From: an uncultured Collinsella sp.
GTDB lineage: Bacteria > Actinomycetota > Coriobacteriia > Coriobacteriales > Coriobacteriaceae
Length of the DNA: 31,835 bases
NCBI GenBank assembly: GCA_900543945.1
Contig: UQTN01000005.1
Span: forward strand, 1 to 31,835
Direction of reading: 5' to 3'
Part shown: in pieces, positions 8,591 through 15,763 of the stretch
Layout: each line of letters starts with the position of its first letter
Numbering within the stretch: position 1 is the stretch's first letter
The notes under the pieces: generated by a model
What the model saw: only the letters and a program-made list of their open reading frames with translations
Told to the model about the DNA's origin: nothing
Database searches by the model: none
Translations under genes and position numbers: made by a program

Positions 8591-8627
8591 TGACAAAATC
8601 TTGTCAATCTGATAATTATTTATCAGA
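8591..8627. promoter_or_regulatory. Tandem palindromes in an AT-rich island
   Basis: Two dyads lie side by side: TGACAA-aatc-TTGTCA at 8591-8606, then TCTGATAA-ttat-TTATCAGA at 8608-8627. Neither is followed by a T-run, so operator sites are more likely than a terminator. The first has CRP/FNR-like spacing. They lie in the gene-free stretch between modC and the double-cubane genes. Confidence 0.5.
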
Positions 8628-8674
8628 CAGCGAGGTGTTCGCATCCCGCAGCTGTCGTACGATTGTCAACGGTG

Positions 8675-8714
8675 TTCGCATGGTCGATGACCGTTGATAT
8701 AGTTGACCTCAACT
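8675..8714 (+). promoter_or_regulatory. Candidate promoter with an overlapping dyad
   Basis: TTCGCA (8675-8680), a 17-base spacer and TATAGT (8698-8703) make a reasonable promoter. The dyad AGTTGA-cc-TCAACT (8701-8714) covers the end of the -10 and the expected start of transcription, a position typical for repressor binding. A strong AAGGAGG ribosome site follows at 8719-8725. Confidence 0.45.
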
Positions 8715-8733
8715 GGTTAAGGAGGGTGCGCAC

Positions 8734-8802
8734 ATGCCGCAGACGACATACATTCGCCGCGTTGCCGCGCGTGCCCTATATATCGCTCGGAGCCGCATAT
8801 GA
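8734..8802 (+). CDS. Putative 22-residue leader peptide
   Basis: An ATG eight bases after a strong AAGGAGG opens a 22-codon frame ending at TGA 8800-8802. The peptide starts MPQTTYIRRV and has five Arg residues, so it is basic and possibly amphipathic. I do not recognise it. Its stop codon falls in the loop of the hairpin 8788-8823, so a ribosome translating it would disrupt that hairpin, which suggests a translated leader controlling the genes that follow. No run of a single amino acid codon points to a classic amino-acid attenuator. It may be non-functional. Confidence 0.4.
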   Translation: MPQTTYIRRVAARALYIARSRI

Positions 8803-8958
8803 GCAGGTATGTTCACGGCTCCGGGAGAGACGACGCACAATTAAATAGTCAACCGCAAAGCAGGTTCCCCAAAATTCCGGGTTTGAGCACGGCAGGGCAA
8901 TCGCCGCCCGTCGTGCATCGATACCGCTGTTATCCGTTTTTGGTTCGAGAGGGGAACC
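8788..8958 (+). promoter_or_regulatory. Structured leader RNA before the first double-cubane gene
   Basis: CGGAGCCG (8788-8795) pairs with CGGCTCCG (8816-8823). Downstream, GGTTCCCC (8863-8870) is perfectly complementary to GGGGAACC (8951-8958), which overlaps the GAGAGGGG ribosome site of the next gene. Between them CACGGCAGGGC and GCCCGTCGTG can form an inner stem. The layout suggests an RNA switch or attenuator. It matches no riboswitch class I can recognise. The rest of the 8517-8961 gap holds only the promoter and operator sites listed separately. Confidence 0.45.
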
Positions 8959-8961
8959 GCC

Positions 8962-10245
8962 ATGGCTGAAGAATTCGATTTCCATCCGATGTGGGAGAGC
9001 CTCGGCATGAATCTTGCCGACCACGACATGCTGCTGGGCGCCGTGGGCCAGATGTACGGCGATATGTTCTTGACGCAGAACAATCGCCCCAAGTCCACGT
9101 CCTACCTGGACTTTGTGGCCACCAACATCCACAGCGGCCGTATTAAGGAGATGCTCGACAAGAAGGAGGCCGGCGAGGCCACCAAGATCGTCGGTTCGTT
9201 CTGCGTGTACGTGCCCGAGGAGATTGTGCTCGCCTGCGACGGTATTCCCGTGGGCCTGTGCTCGGGTGCCGATTGGGCAACCGATAAGGTCGAGGAGCAT
9301 CTGCCGCGCAACACCTGCCCGCTTATCAAGAGCTTTGCCGGCTTTAAGCTGGGCGAGGTCTGCCCCTACATTGAGTCGAGTGACTTGGTGGTAGGCGAGA
9401 ACACCTGCGATGGCAAGAAGAAGGCCTACGAGTTTTTTGCCACGCAAAAGAACATGTACGTCATGGATATTCCCAACGTACACGACGAGTCGACGCTCGT
9501 GACCTGGAAGGCCGAGGTCAAGAAGCTCGCCGCCAAGATCGAGGAAGAGTGCGGCGTCACGATTACGCCCGAGCGTCTGAAGGCCGCCATCCACGCCGTC
9601 AATGAGAAGCGTCGCGCCCTGCAGCGCCTCGCTGCCACGCGCGCTGCCGACCCTGCGCCCATCAGCGGTCTTGACAGCCTGCTGACCGTTCAGGCCGCCT
9701 TTATGGACGACACGCCACGTCTGACCGGAGCCATTAACGATATGGCGGCCGAGTGTGAGCAGCGTGTCGAGGTCGGCGAGGGCGTGGCGCCCAAGGGGAC
9801 TAAGCGCATCCTGTACACCGGTACGCCCATGGCCGTGCCCAACTGGAAGCTGTTCAACCTCATCGAGAAAGCCGGTGGCATTGTGGTAGGCGAGGAGTCC
9901 TGCACGGGCTCGCGCTATTACAAGGACCTGGTCGACGAGTCCGGTGAGACGGTCGACGAGATGCTCGATGCCATCGCCGAGCGCTACTTTAAGATCAACT
10001 GCGCCGTCTTTACGCCCAACGACCAGCGTATGAAGGACATTGTCCAGATGGCCAAGGACCTGCATGCCGACGGCATCGTCGACGTGGCCCTGCAGTTCTG
10101 CACGCTCTATGAGATGGAGTCCTTCGCCGTGGAGAAGGCCGCCGAGGAAGCCGGCATTCCGTTTATGCACATCACGACCGACTACGCCGGTGAGGATGCA
10201 GGCCAACTGCAAACCAGGATCGAGGCCTTCTTGGAAACCATTTAG
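8962..10245 (+). CDS. Double-cubane-cluster-type anaerobic reductase, paralogue 1 (2-hydroxyacyl-CoA dehydratase family)
   Basis: The 427-residue protein belongs to the 2-hydroxyacyl-CoA dehydratase D / BcrC family in its single-subunit, YjiM-like form. Relatives hold a double-cubane [8Fe-9S] cluster and reduce small molecules at very low potential. Cys residues shared with paralogue 2 are at 81, 100, 119 (NTCPLIKS), 134, 149 (ENTCDGKKK), 314 (EESCTG), 347 and 380. It has about 40 extra N-terminal residues compared with paralogue 2. The start is ATG with GAGAGGGG. A single activase gene follows the pair. The natural substrate is not known and cannot be inferred here. Confidence 0.85.
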   Translation: MAEEFDFHPMWESLGMNLADHDMLLGAVGQMYGDMFLTQNNRPKSTSYLDFVATNIHSGRIKEMLDKKEAGEATKIVGSFCVYVPEEIVLACDGIPVGLCSGADWATDKVEEHLPRNTCPLIKSFAGFKLGEVCPYIESSDLVVGENTCDGKKKAYEFFATQKNMYVMDIPNVHDESTLVTWKAEVKKLAAKIEEECGVTITPERLKAAIHAVNEKRRALQRLAATRAADPAPISGLDSLLTVQAAFMDDTPRLTGAINDMAAECEQRVEVGEGVAPKGTKRILYTGTPMAVPNWKLFNLIEKAGGIVVGEESCTGSRYYKDLVDESGETVDEMLDAIAERYFKINCAVFTPNDQRMKDIVQMAKDLHADGIVDVALQFCTLYEMESFAVEKAAEEAGIPFMHITTDYAGEDAGQLQTRIEAFLETI

Positions 10246-10259
10246 GGCTATCCGTCCCG

Positions 10260-10363
10260 GCGGCTTTCCCAGGCACCCGATCTTGCCGTTCAAACCGTCG
10301 CTTGCGTGCGAAAGTACGCGGCGCGTCTCTTTCACGGCAACCTCGGGCACCTGGGAAAGCCGC
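10260..10363. repeat. Long inverted repeat, family C copy 1
   Basis: Thirty-base arms (10260-10289 and 10334-10363) match at 26 positions. The four mismatches form two 2x2 internal loops flanking a CCCGA/TCGGG stem. The 14-bp outer stem is perfect. The inner core, but not the outer stem, resembles copy 2 at 11552-11663. It fills most of the gap between the two double-cubane genes, where it may stabilise or end transcripts. Confidence 0.8.
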
Positions 10364-10395
10364 TTCCTTGGTTGGTTAAAAGGTTTAGGAGTTAT

Positions 10396-11559
10396 ATGTC
10401 GGAAAATATTGAGCAGCCGTTGCCCAGCACGTTTGAGGAGTTTAACGAACAACGCAAGGCGGCGTTTATTCGCGTTAAGGATTACAAGCAGGCGGGTAAT
10501 CGCCTGGTCGGCTTTTTGTGCAGCTATACGCCGCTCGAGATTATCGATGCCGCGGGCGCCTCGAGCGTGGCTCTGTGCGGTACGTCCGACGAGGTGATTC
10601 CCGAGGCCGAGAAGGTGCTGCCGGCAAACCTCTGCCCGCTCATCAAGTCGACGTATGGTTTTGCCTATTCGCAAAAGTGCCCGTTTACGTACTTTAGCGA
10701 CATGATCATCGGCGAGACCACCTGCGACGGCAAGAAGAAGATGTACGAGCTGCTCAACGAGCTCAAGCGCACGCACATTCTGCACCTACCGCAGGGCCGC
10801 GACCGCGCCTACGAGCGCGAGGGCTGGTACGAGGAGTGCCGTCTGCTCAAGGAGGAGCTCGAGAACTTCTACGACATTACGATTACCGACGGCGACCTAC
10901 GCGCTGCTGCCCGTCGTCGCAATCGCCTGCGTGCGGCCCAGCTCGAGATGTTTGCGCTGCAGGCCAACCAGCCGGCGGCCATGAGCGGCGTCGATCTGAT
11001 GAGCACCATGTTTGCCGGTACGTTCAGCTTTGATATCGAGGCCTATACGCAGCAGCTGGAGCAAAAGGTCGCTAACCTGCGCGAGGCCTACGACGCGGGC
11101 GAGCGCCCGGTTGCGGCGGATGCCAAGCGCATCCTGATCACCGGTTGCCCGGTGGGCGGCGTGATTAACAAGATCGGTCGCACCATCGAGTCCAACGGCG
11201 GCGTGGTCGTGTGCATGGACGATTGCTCGGGCGAGCGCACGGCTGCCATGATGGTCGACCCGGACGCGCCCGATATCCTGCGCGCCATCGCCGACCGCTA
11301 CCTTGACATCAACTGCTCGGTCATGACGCCCAACGACGGTCGTATGGAAAACACGCTGGCCATGTGCGAGAAGTATCATGTCGATGGCGTAGTGGAGAGC
11401 GTGCTGCAGGCGTGCCACACCTTTAACGTGGAGAGTGCGCGCATGCAGGAGGCTGTCGAGGGTGCGGGTATTCCGTATATGAAGATCGAGACCGACTACA
11501 GCAACGGCGACATGGGCCAGATCGAGACGCGCATCGCCGCCTTTATCGAAACCCTCTGA
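10396..11559 (+). CDS. Double-cubane-cluster-type anaerobic reductase, paralogue 2
   Basis: This 387-residue protein is the same family as the preceding gene but clearly diverged. It keeps the cluster Cys set: 42, 61, 80 (NLCPLIKS), 95, 110 (TTCDGKKK), 277, 307 and 340, plus the GDMGQIETRI end that matches GEDAGQLQTRI in paralogue 1. It starts at ATG 10396 with AGGAG five bases upstream. Whether the two proteins form a heterodimer or two separate homodimers served by one activase is open; known DCCP is a homodimer. Its last bases and stop codon form part of the left arm of the following inverted repeat. Confidence 0.85.
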   Translation: MSENIEQPLPSTFEEFNEQRKAAFIRVKDYKQAGNRLVGFLCSYTPLEIIDAAGASSVALCGTSDEVIPEAEKVLPANLCPLIKSTYGFAYSQKCPFTYFSDMIIGETTCDGKKKMYELLNELKRTHILHLPQGRDRAYEREGWYEECRLLKEELENFYDITITDGDLRAAARRRNRLRAAQLEMFALQANQPAAMSGVDLMSTMFAGTFSFDIEAYTQQLEQKVANLREAYDAGERPVAADAKRILITGCPVGGVINKIGRTIESNGGVVVCMDDCSGERTAAMMVDPDAPDILRAIADRYLDINCSVMTPNDGRMENTLAMCEKYHVDGVVESVLQACHTFNVESARMQEAVEGAGIPYMKIETDYSNGDMGQIETRIAAFIETL

Positions 11560-11663
11560 CGTCTGAGGCACCCGACCTTCCGGCTCCAACCCTCCTCGCG
11601 TACTTTGAGTACGCTTCGTCGGGCTTGTCGCTCGGAATCTCGGGCACCTCAGACGCCAGAGGG
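11552..11663. repeat. Long inverted repeat, family C copy 2
   Basis: Arms of 31 bases (11552-11582 and 11633-11663) match at 26 positions and enclose a further hairpin, GCGTACT-ttg-AGTACGC. Two 2x2 internal loops flank CCCGA/TCGGG exactly as in copy 1. The left arm includes the last codons and TGA stop of the upstream gene, so the right arm is an inverted copy of that gene's 3' end. No T-run follows. Confidence 0.8.
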
Positions 11664-11718
11664 CCGTTGTTGCAGCAGTGTCTGATCGTTTGATTTTCTT
11701 GCTGATTAGGAGAGAGGC

Positions 11719-12483
11719 ATGATAGGGATCGGGGTCGATATCGGGTCTACGGCGGCTAAGGCTGCTGTGGTCGATGGGGAGGGTTCGGTGGCGTGGACGT
11801 GCGTGCAGCCAACCGGGTTCTCCTCGGTCGATGCTTCCGAGCGGCTGCGCGAGGCACTGGCAGCGGCCGGCTATGACGTGACAGCCGACGACGTGCGCGT
11901 GATCGCGACTGGCTACGGTCGCATCGCGGTGCCCTATGCGCACAAGGTCGTGACCGAGATCACCTGCCACGGCACCGGTGCCGTGCGCCTGTTTGGCGAT
12001 CACGGCACGGTGATCGACGTGGGCGGCCAGGACACCAAGGTCATTCAGCTTGAAAGTGGCCGCGTGGCCAAGTTTGCCATGAACGACAAGTGCGCCGCCG
12101 GCACGGGGCGCTTTTTGGAGATCATGGCCGACCGCCTAGGCATTTCCCAGCAGCAGATGGCCGACCTGGCGCGTTCCGGCGAGCCTACCAAGATCAGCAG
12201 CATGTGCACGGTGTTTGCCGAAAGCGAGGTTATCAGCCTGATCGGTCGCGGTGAGCCGCGCGAGAACATCGCACGTGGCGTGATCGACAGCGTGGTCTCG
12301 CGCGTGGCGACCATGGCCGGGCAGGCCGCAGGCGCCCCGTACTACCTGACCGGTGGCCTGTGCGAGAACGCCTTCGTGGTGGAGCGGTTGGGCGAGCTAC
12401 TGGGGTCGCCGGTGACCACCTCGCCCCAGGCTCGCTTTGCCGGTGCCATCGGCGCGGCGATTCGCGCGCAGGCGCTCAATTAA
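11719..12483 (+). CDS. Acyl-CoA dehydratase activase (HgdC/YjiL-like ATPase)
   Basis: The 254-residue ASKHA-fold ATPase starts with GIGVDIGSTAAKAAVVDGEG (residues 3-22), the phosphate-binding loop of the family. The [4Fe-4S] cluster bridging the homodimer would be held by Cys125 (NDKCAAGTGRF) and Cys163 (SSMCTVFAESEV), matching HgdC. Such activases couple ATP hydrolysis to injection of a low-potential electron into the partner reductase. The partner here is presumably one or both double-cubane proteins upstream. Start: ATG with AGGAGAGAGG. It is about 70 bases from selD. Confidence 0.92.
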   Translation: MIGIGVDIGSTAAKAAVVDGEGSVAWTCVQPTGFSSVDASERLREALAAAGYDVTADDVRVIATGYGRIAVPYAHKVVTEITCHGTGAVRLFGDHGTVIDVGGQDTKVIQLESGRVAKFAMNDKCAAGTGRFLEIMADRLGISQQQMADLARSGEPTKISSMCTVFAESEVISLIGRGEPRENIARGVIDSVVSRVATMAGQAAGAPYYLTGGLCENAFVVERLGELLGSPVTTSPQARFAGAIGAAIRAQALN

Positions 12484-12553
12484 TGCATCCGCCCCAGGCT
12501 CGCATTCATGCGTATACTGGGAGAAAATGATTGACCGATGAGAGGAGGTATCG

Positions 12554-13603
12554 ATGGCTGACGATCAGATTAAGCTCACGTCTATGACTGCCGCGAGCGG
12601 TTGAGCCGCTAAGTTGGCTCCTGGAGCCCTCGCCCAGGTCCTGGGCGACTTACCCAATGTGCATAACGACAACCTGCTCGTGGGGTTCGATACCTCCGAC
12701 GATGCGAGCGTCTTTCGCGTTGGCGATAACCTGGGCCTCGTTCAGTCCATCGACTTCTTCCCGCCGATGGTCGACGACCCGTTCCTGTTTGGCCAGATCG
12801 CCGCGGCCAACTCGCTGTCGGACATCTATGCTATGGGCGGGCGGCCGAGTCATGCCATGAACCTGCTCTGCATACCCAGTTGCCTGGGCGTCGAGGTTGC
12901 CGGCCAGATTCTGGCGGGTGGCGCCGACAAGTGCGTCGAGGCCGGCTGCTCTATCGCGGGCGGCCACACCATCAACGACGACGAGCCCAAGTACGGCCTG
13001 TCCGTGAGCGGCTTTGTCGCGCTCGACCGTATGCTCGCCAACAGCGGTGCGCGCGTGGGCGATGCGTTACTGCTGACCAAGGCGGTTGGCTCGGGCATCA
13101 TCACCACGGCCATTAAGGGCGAGCTTATCGAGCAGGACGAGGCCGCAGCCATGTTTGACTCGATGCGCACCCTCAACGAGGCGCCGATTCGTCTGGCCGA
13201 GGGACTCGAGCTTCACGGCTGTACCGACGTCACGGGCTTTGGCCTGATCGGGCATGCGTGCGAGATGGCCGAGGGCTCGGGCGTGCAGATTGAGCTTGCG
13301 TCAGGGGCCGTACCGCTCTTTGACCAGGTGCTCGACATGGCGCGTCTTGGCATTATCCCAGCCGGCGCCTACCGCAACCAGGACTTCTTTGGCCCCCGCG
13401 TGGCGGCCGACGATGACCTGGAACCGGGCATGTTGGATGCGCTGTACGATCCGCAGACCTCGGGCGGCCTGCTCATCGCGGCGCCTGCTGCCGATGTGGA
13501 TGAGCTTTCGCGTCGTCTGCATGCCGAAGGACGTATCGCCGCCGTCGTCGGTCGCGTGTGCGAGCCGGTGCCAGGCGGCCCCGCCGTCCGCGTTGCCCGT
13601 TAA
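12554..13603 (+). CDS. selD: Selenide, water dikinase SelD, a selenoprotein read through an in-frame UGA
   Basis: SelD makes selenophosphate from selenide and ATP. The true start is ATG 12554 with GAGAGGAGG upstream. The frame meets TGA at 12602-12604 (codon 17) and continues to TAA 13601-13603, giving 349 residues. The context reads SG-U-AAK, aligning with Cys17 and Lys20 of E. coli SelD, so U17 is the catalytic selenocysteine. Later motifs fit: NDNLLVGFDTSDDASVF, DFFPPMVDDPF, GGHTINDDEPKYG and DPQTSGGLLIA. A SECIS hairpin follows the UGA. Automatic annotation would start the gene downstream of the UGA and lose the active site. Confidence 0.95.
12602..12647 (+). other. Sec UGA codon and bacterial SECIS hairpin in selD
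   Basis: CGCCCAG (12631-12637) pairs perfectly with CTGGGCG (12641-12647). The tip reads AGGTCC, close to the AGGUCU tip of the E. coli fdhF SECIS that SelB binds. The GGU is 32 bases after the UGA, within the range I know for bacterial elements. A second small stem, GGCTC/GAGCC, lies between them at 12616-12627. Confidence 0.8.
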
Positions 13604-13662
13604 CGACACGTTTATCGAACTATGCACCGTTCTAGAACGATTTATTCGAAAGGAAAAAAGCT

Positions 13663-14289
13663 ATGTCTACCAAAATTGAAGTCAATGCCATGGGCGATGC
13701 CTGCCCGCTGCCCGTCGTCAAGACGCTTAAGGCACTCAAACAGCTTGATGGCGAGGGCGCCGTCGTGACTTCGGTCGATAACGAGACGGCCGTGAAGAAC
13801 ATCTCCAAGATGGCACAGGGGAAGGGCTGCACGGCCTCGGTCGAGAAGATTTCGGACGCTGAGTGGCACGTGACTGTCGCGACCGCCGGTGCCGTGGCCG
13901 TTGCGGACCCCGAGCAGGACGGTGCCGCTTTCTGCGACGCCAGCGCCGGCAAGGGCAAACTCGTCATTTCCGTCTACACCGATTGCATGGGTCGTGGCGA
14001 CGACGAGCTGGGCCACAAGCTCATGAAGGCGTTTATCTTTGCCGTGACGCAGCAGGAGGAGCTGCCTGCGACCATGTTGTTCTACAACGGCGGCGCCAAG
14101 CTCACCGTTGAGGGGTCGCCGGTGCTCGATGATCTGAAGGGCCTGGCGGAACAGGGTGTCGAGATTCTCACCTGCGGTACCTGCCTGGACCACTTTGGCA
14201 TCAAGGACCAGCTTGCCGTGGGCGAGGTCACCAACATGTACGTGATCGTGGAGAAGATGGAGCAGGCCGTGCGCGTCGTGCGCCCATAA
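13663..14289 (+). CDS. yedF: Selenium-metabolism sulfurtransferase-like protein YedF
   Basis: The 208-residue protein has an N-terminal TusA-like domain with the carrier motif ACPLPVV (Cys14), then a DsrE-like domain with CGTC (Cys171 and Cys174) near the C-terminus. The two-domain YedF form is often found beside selD and is thought to handle selenium or sulfur; its chemistry is not established. It follows selD by about 60 bases with GAAAGGA as ribosome site, and precedes DUF3343 and desulfurase genes, which supports selenium transfer. Confidence 0.92.
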   Translation: MSTKIEVNAMGDACPLPVVKTLKALKQLDGEGAVVTSVDNETAVKNISKMAQGKGCTASVEKISDAEWHVTVATAGAVAVADPEQDGAAFCDASAGKGKLVISVYTDCMGRGDDELGHKLMKAFIFAVTQQEELPATMLFYNGGAKLTVEGSPVLDDLKGLAEQGVEILTCGTCLDHFGIKDQLAVGEVTNMYVIVEKMEQAVRVVRP

Positions 14290-14308
14290 CGTATTGGTTG
14301 GAGTTGCC

Positions 14309-14560
14309 ATGAGGGAGAAGCGCCCGGCGCTTGTCATCACGTTTCCCACCACGGCGGCCGCCATGGGCTGCGAATCTCTGTGCATCGAGCGCGGTCTTCC
14401 CGGACGAACGATTCCCGTGCCCGGGGAGGTCGCTGCCGGTTGCGGTCTGGCGTGGAAGGCGTTGCCTGCCGATGAGGAGCTGCTGCGCGGCGAACTCGCC
14501 GCGGCGGGCGTTCCCACCGAGGGCTATACCGTGATTGATATGTGGGAGGTCGTGCGATGA
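14309..14560 (+). CDS. DUF3343 protein, putative Se/S carrier
   Basis: This 83-residue protein has the pattern of DUF3343: an N-terminal FPTTAAAMGCE stretch and PVPGEVAAGCGLAW in the middle, with Cys at 21, 25 and 45. The family is repeatedly found with selD and yedF in anaerobes and is proposed to take part in selenium delivery; function is unproven. The ATG at 14309 has GGAG five bases upstream. Its stop overlaps the next start (ATGA), so it is translationally coupled to the desulfurase. Confidence 0.88.
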   Translation: MREKRPALVITFPTTAAAMGCESLCIERGLPGRTIPVPGEVAAGCGLAWKALPADEELLRGELAAAGVPTEGYTVIDMWEVVR

Positions 14561-15696
14561 TCTACCTGGATAACGCGGCGACGACCATGCACAAGCCGCT
14601 GACGGTCATCGATGCCGTGACGCAGGCGATGTGCTCGCTCGGCAATGCCGGGCGCGGTGCCACGTCGGGTGCCCTCGATGCCGCTCGTACGATTCACGCT
14701 TGCCGTACCAAGCTCGCGCGCCTTTTGGGCTGCCCGAGGGCGGACCATGTGTGCTTTACGCCCAACTCCACCGCGGCGCTCAACACCGTCATCAATGGCG
14801 TGGTGCGCCCCGGCGACCGTGTGGTCACGACGGTGCTCGAGCACAACTCCGTGCTACGTCCGCTCAATCGCTTGGCGGCAGAGCAGGGTGTGACGGTTGA
14901 TCATGCGGGTTGCGACGTGAACGGCGCGCTCGACTACGACGAGCTCGAGCGGCTAGTCACGCCCGGTACGCGTGCCGTGGTGGTGACGCACGCCTCAAAT
15001 GTGACCGGCAACGCGGTCGACATTGCGCGCGTGGCGGCCATGGCCCATGCGGCCGGTGCGCTGGTGATCGTCGATGCCTCTCAGTCTGCCGGCACGGCGC
15101 GTATCGATATGCATGCCATGGGGCTCGACATTGTGTGCTTTACCGGCCACAAGGGGCTCATGGGACCCCAAGGCACCGGCGGCCTGGCCGTGGCGGAGGG
15201 CATTGACGTGTCTCCGTGGGCCATGGGCGGCACGGGCGTGCACAGCTTTGACCCGCTGCAGCCACTTGAGTGGCCCACGCGGCTCGAGGCGGGCACGCTC
15301 AACGGTCACGGCATAGCGGGCCTTTCTGCCGGTCTCGACTTTATCGAGGCGCAAGGCGGGGTCGAGGCGATTGCGGCGCATGAGCGTGCGCTTGCAGAGC
15401 GCTTCCTCGCCGGTGCTCGCGAAATCCCCGGCATTGCGCTCTACGGTGCGTTTGACCAGCCCGTGCGCTCGGCGATCGTCTCACTCAACGTGGGTGATAT
15501 CGACTCGGCCGAGATCTCGGACGCGCTCATGCAAGGGTGGGGGATTGCGACGCGCCCCGGTGCCCATTGCGCTCCGCTCATGCACCGTGCGCTGGGGACC
15601 GAGCGCCAGGGTGTCGTCCGCTTCTCGTTTGGGTATTTCAACACGGATAAGGAAGTCGACATCGCGATTGACGCTTTGCGCGATTTAGCCTGCTAA
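14557..15696 (+). CDS. Cysteine desulfurase / selenocysteine lyase-like class V aminotransferase
   Basis: The 379-residue PLP enzyme carries the Schiff-base lysine in TGHKG (Lys199), the early YLDNAATT motif (3-10), and the catalytic Cys338 in RPGAHCAP. The RxGxxCAP context is typical of SufS/CsdA-type enzymes, which release sulfur from cysteine or selenium from selenocysteine. Coupling by ATGA overlap to DUF3343 and nearness to yedF and selD suggest it supplies Se or S to that pathway rather than general iron-sulfur assembly; no suf genes are nearby. It ends in Ala-Cys. A terminator follows. Confidence 0.92.
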   Translation: MIYLDNAATTMHKPLTVIDAVTQAMCSLGNAGRGATSGALDAARTIHACRTKLARLLGCPRADHVCFTPNSTAALNTVINGVVRPGDRVVTTVLEHNSVLRPLNRLAAEQGVTVDHAGCDVNGALDYDELERLVTPGTRAVVVTHASNVTGNAVDIARVAAMAHAAGALVIVDASQSAGTARIDMHAMGLDIVCFTGHKGLMGPQGTGGLAVAEGIDVSPWAMGGTGVHSFDPLQPLEWPTRLEAGTLNGHGIAGLSAGLDFIEAQGGVEAIAAHERALAERFLAGAREIPGIALYGAFDQPVRSAIVSLNVGDIDSAEISDALMQGWGIATRPGAHCAPLMHRALGTERQGVVRFSFGYFNTDKEVDIAIDALRDLAC

Positions 15697-15710
15697 AGCG
15701 TATATACTTG

Positions 15711-15742
15711 CGGGACGGGTATTTTGCCCGTCCCGTTTTTGT
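15711..15742 (+). terminator. Terminator after the selD-yedF-desulfurase block
   Basis: CGGGACGGG (15711-15719) pairs with CCCGTCCCG (15727-15735), followed by TTTTTG. Confidence 0.9.
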
Positions 15743-15763
15743 TTCGACCCGAAAGGTGTGCCC

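Noticed and set aside
8719..8961. Known riboswitch (molybdenum cofactor, T-box or cobalamin) in the leader
   Set aside because: I looked for the T-box specifier/antiterminator sequence and molybdenum cofactor motif and saw neither; described only as an unnamed structured leader.
8776..10785. A 669-codon open frame antisense to the double-cubane genes
   Set aside because: It covers two intergenic structures and a conserved gene, has no ribosome site and no protein-like motifs.
12614..13603. SelD starting after the UGA as a shorter protein
   Set aside because: This would remove the catalytic residue and the conserved Lys20, and it ignores the strong ribosome site and SECIS.
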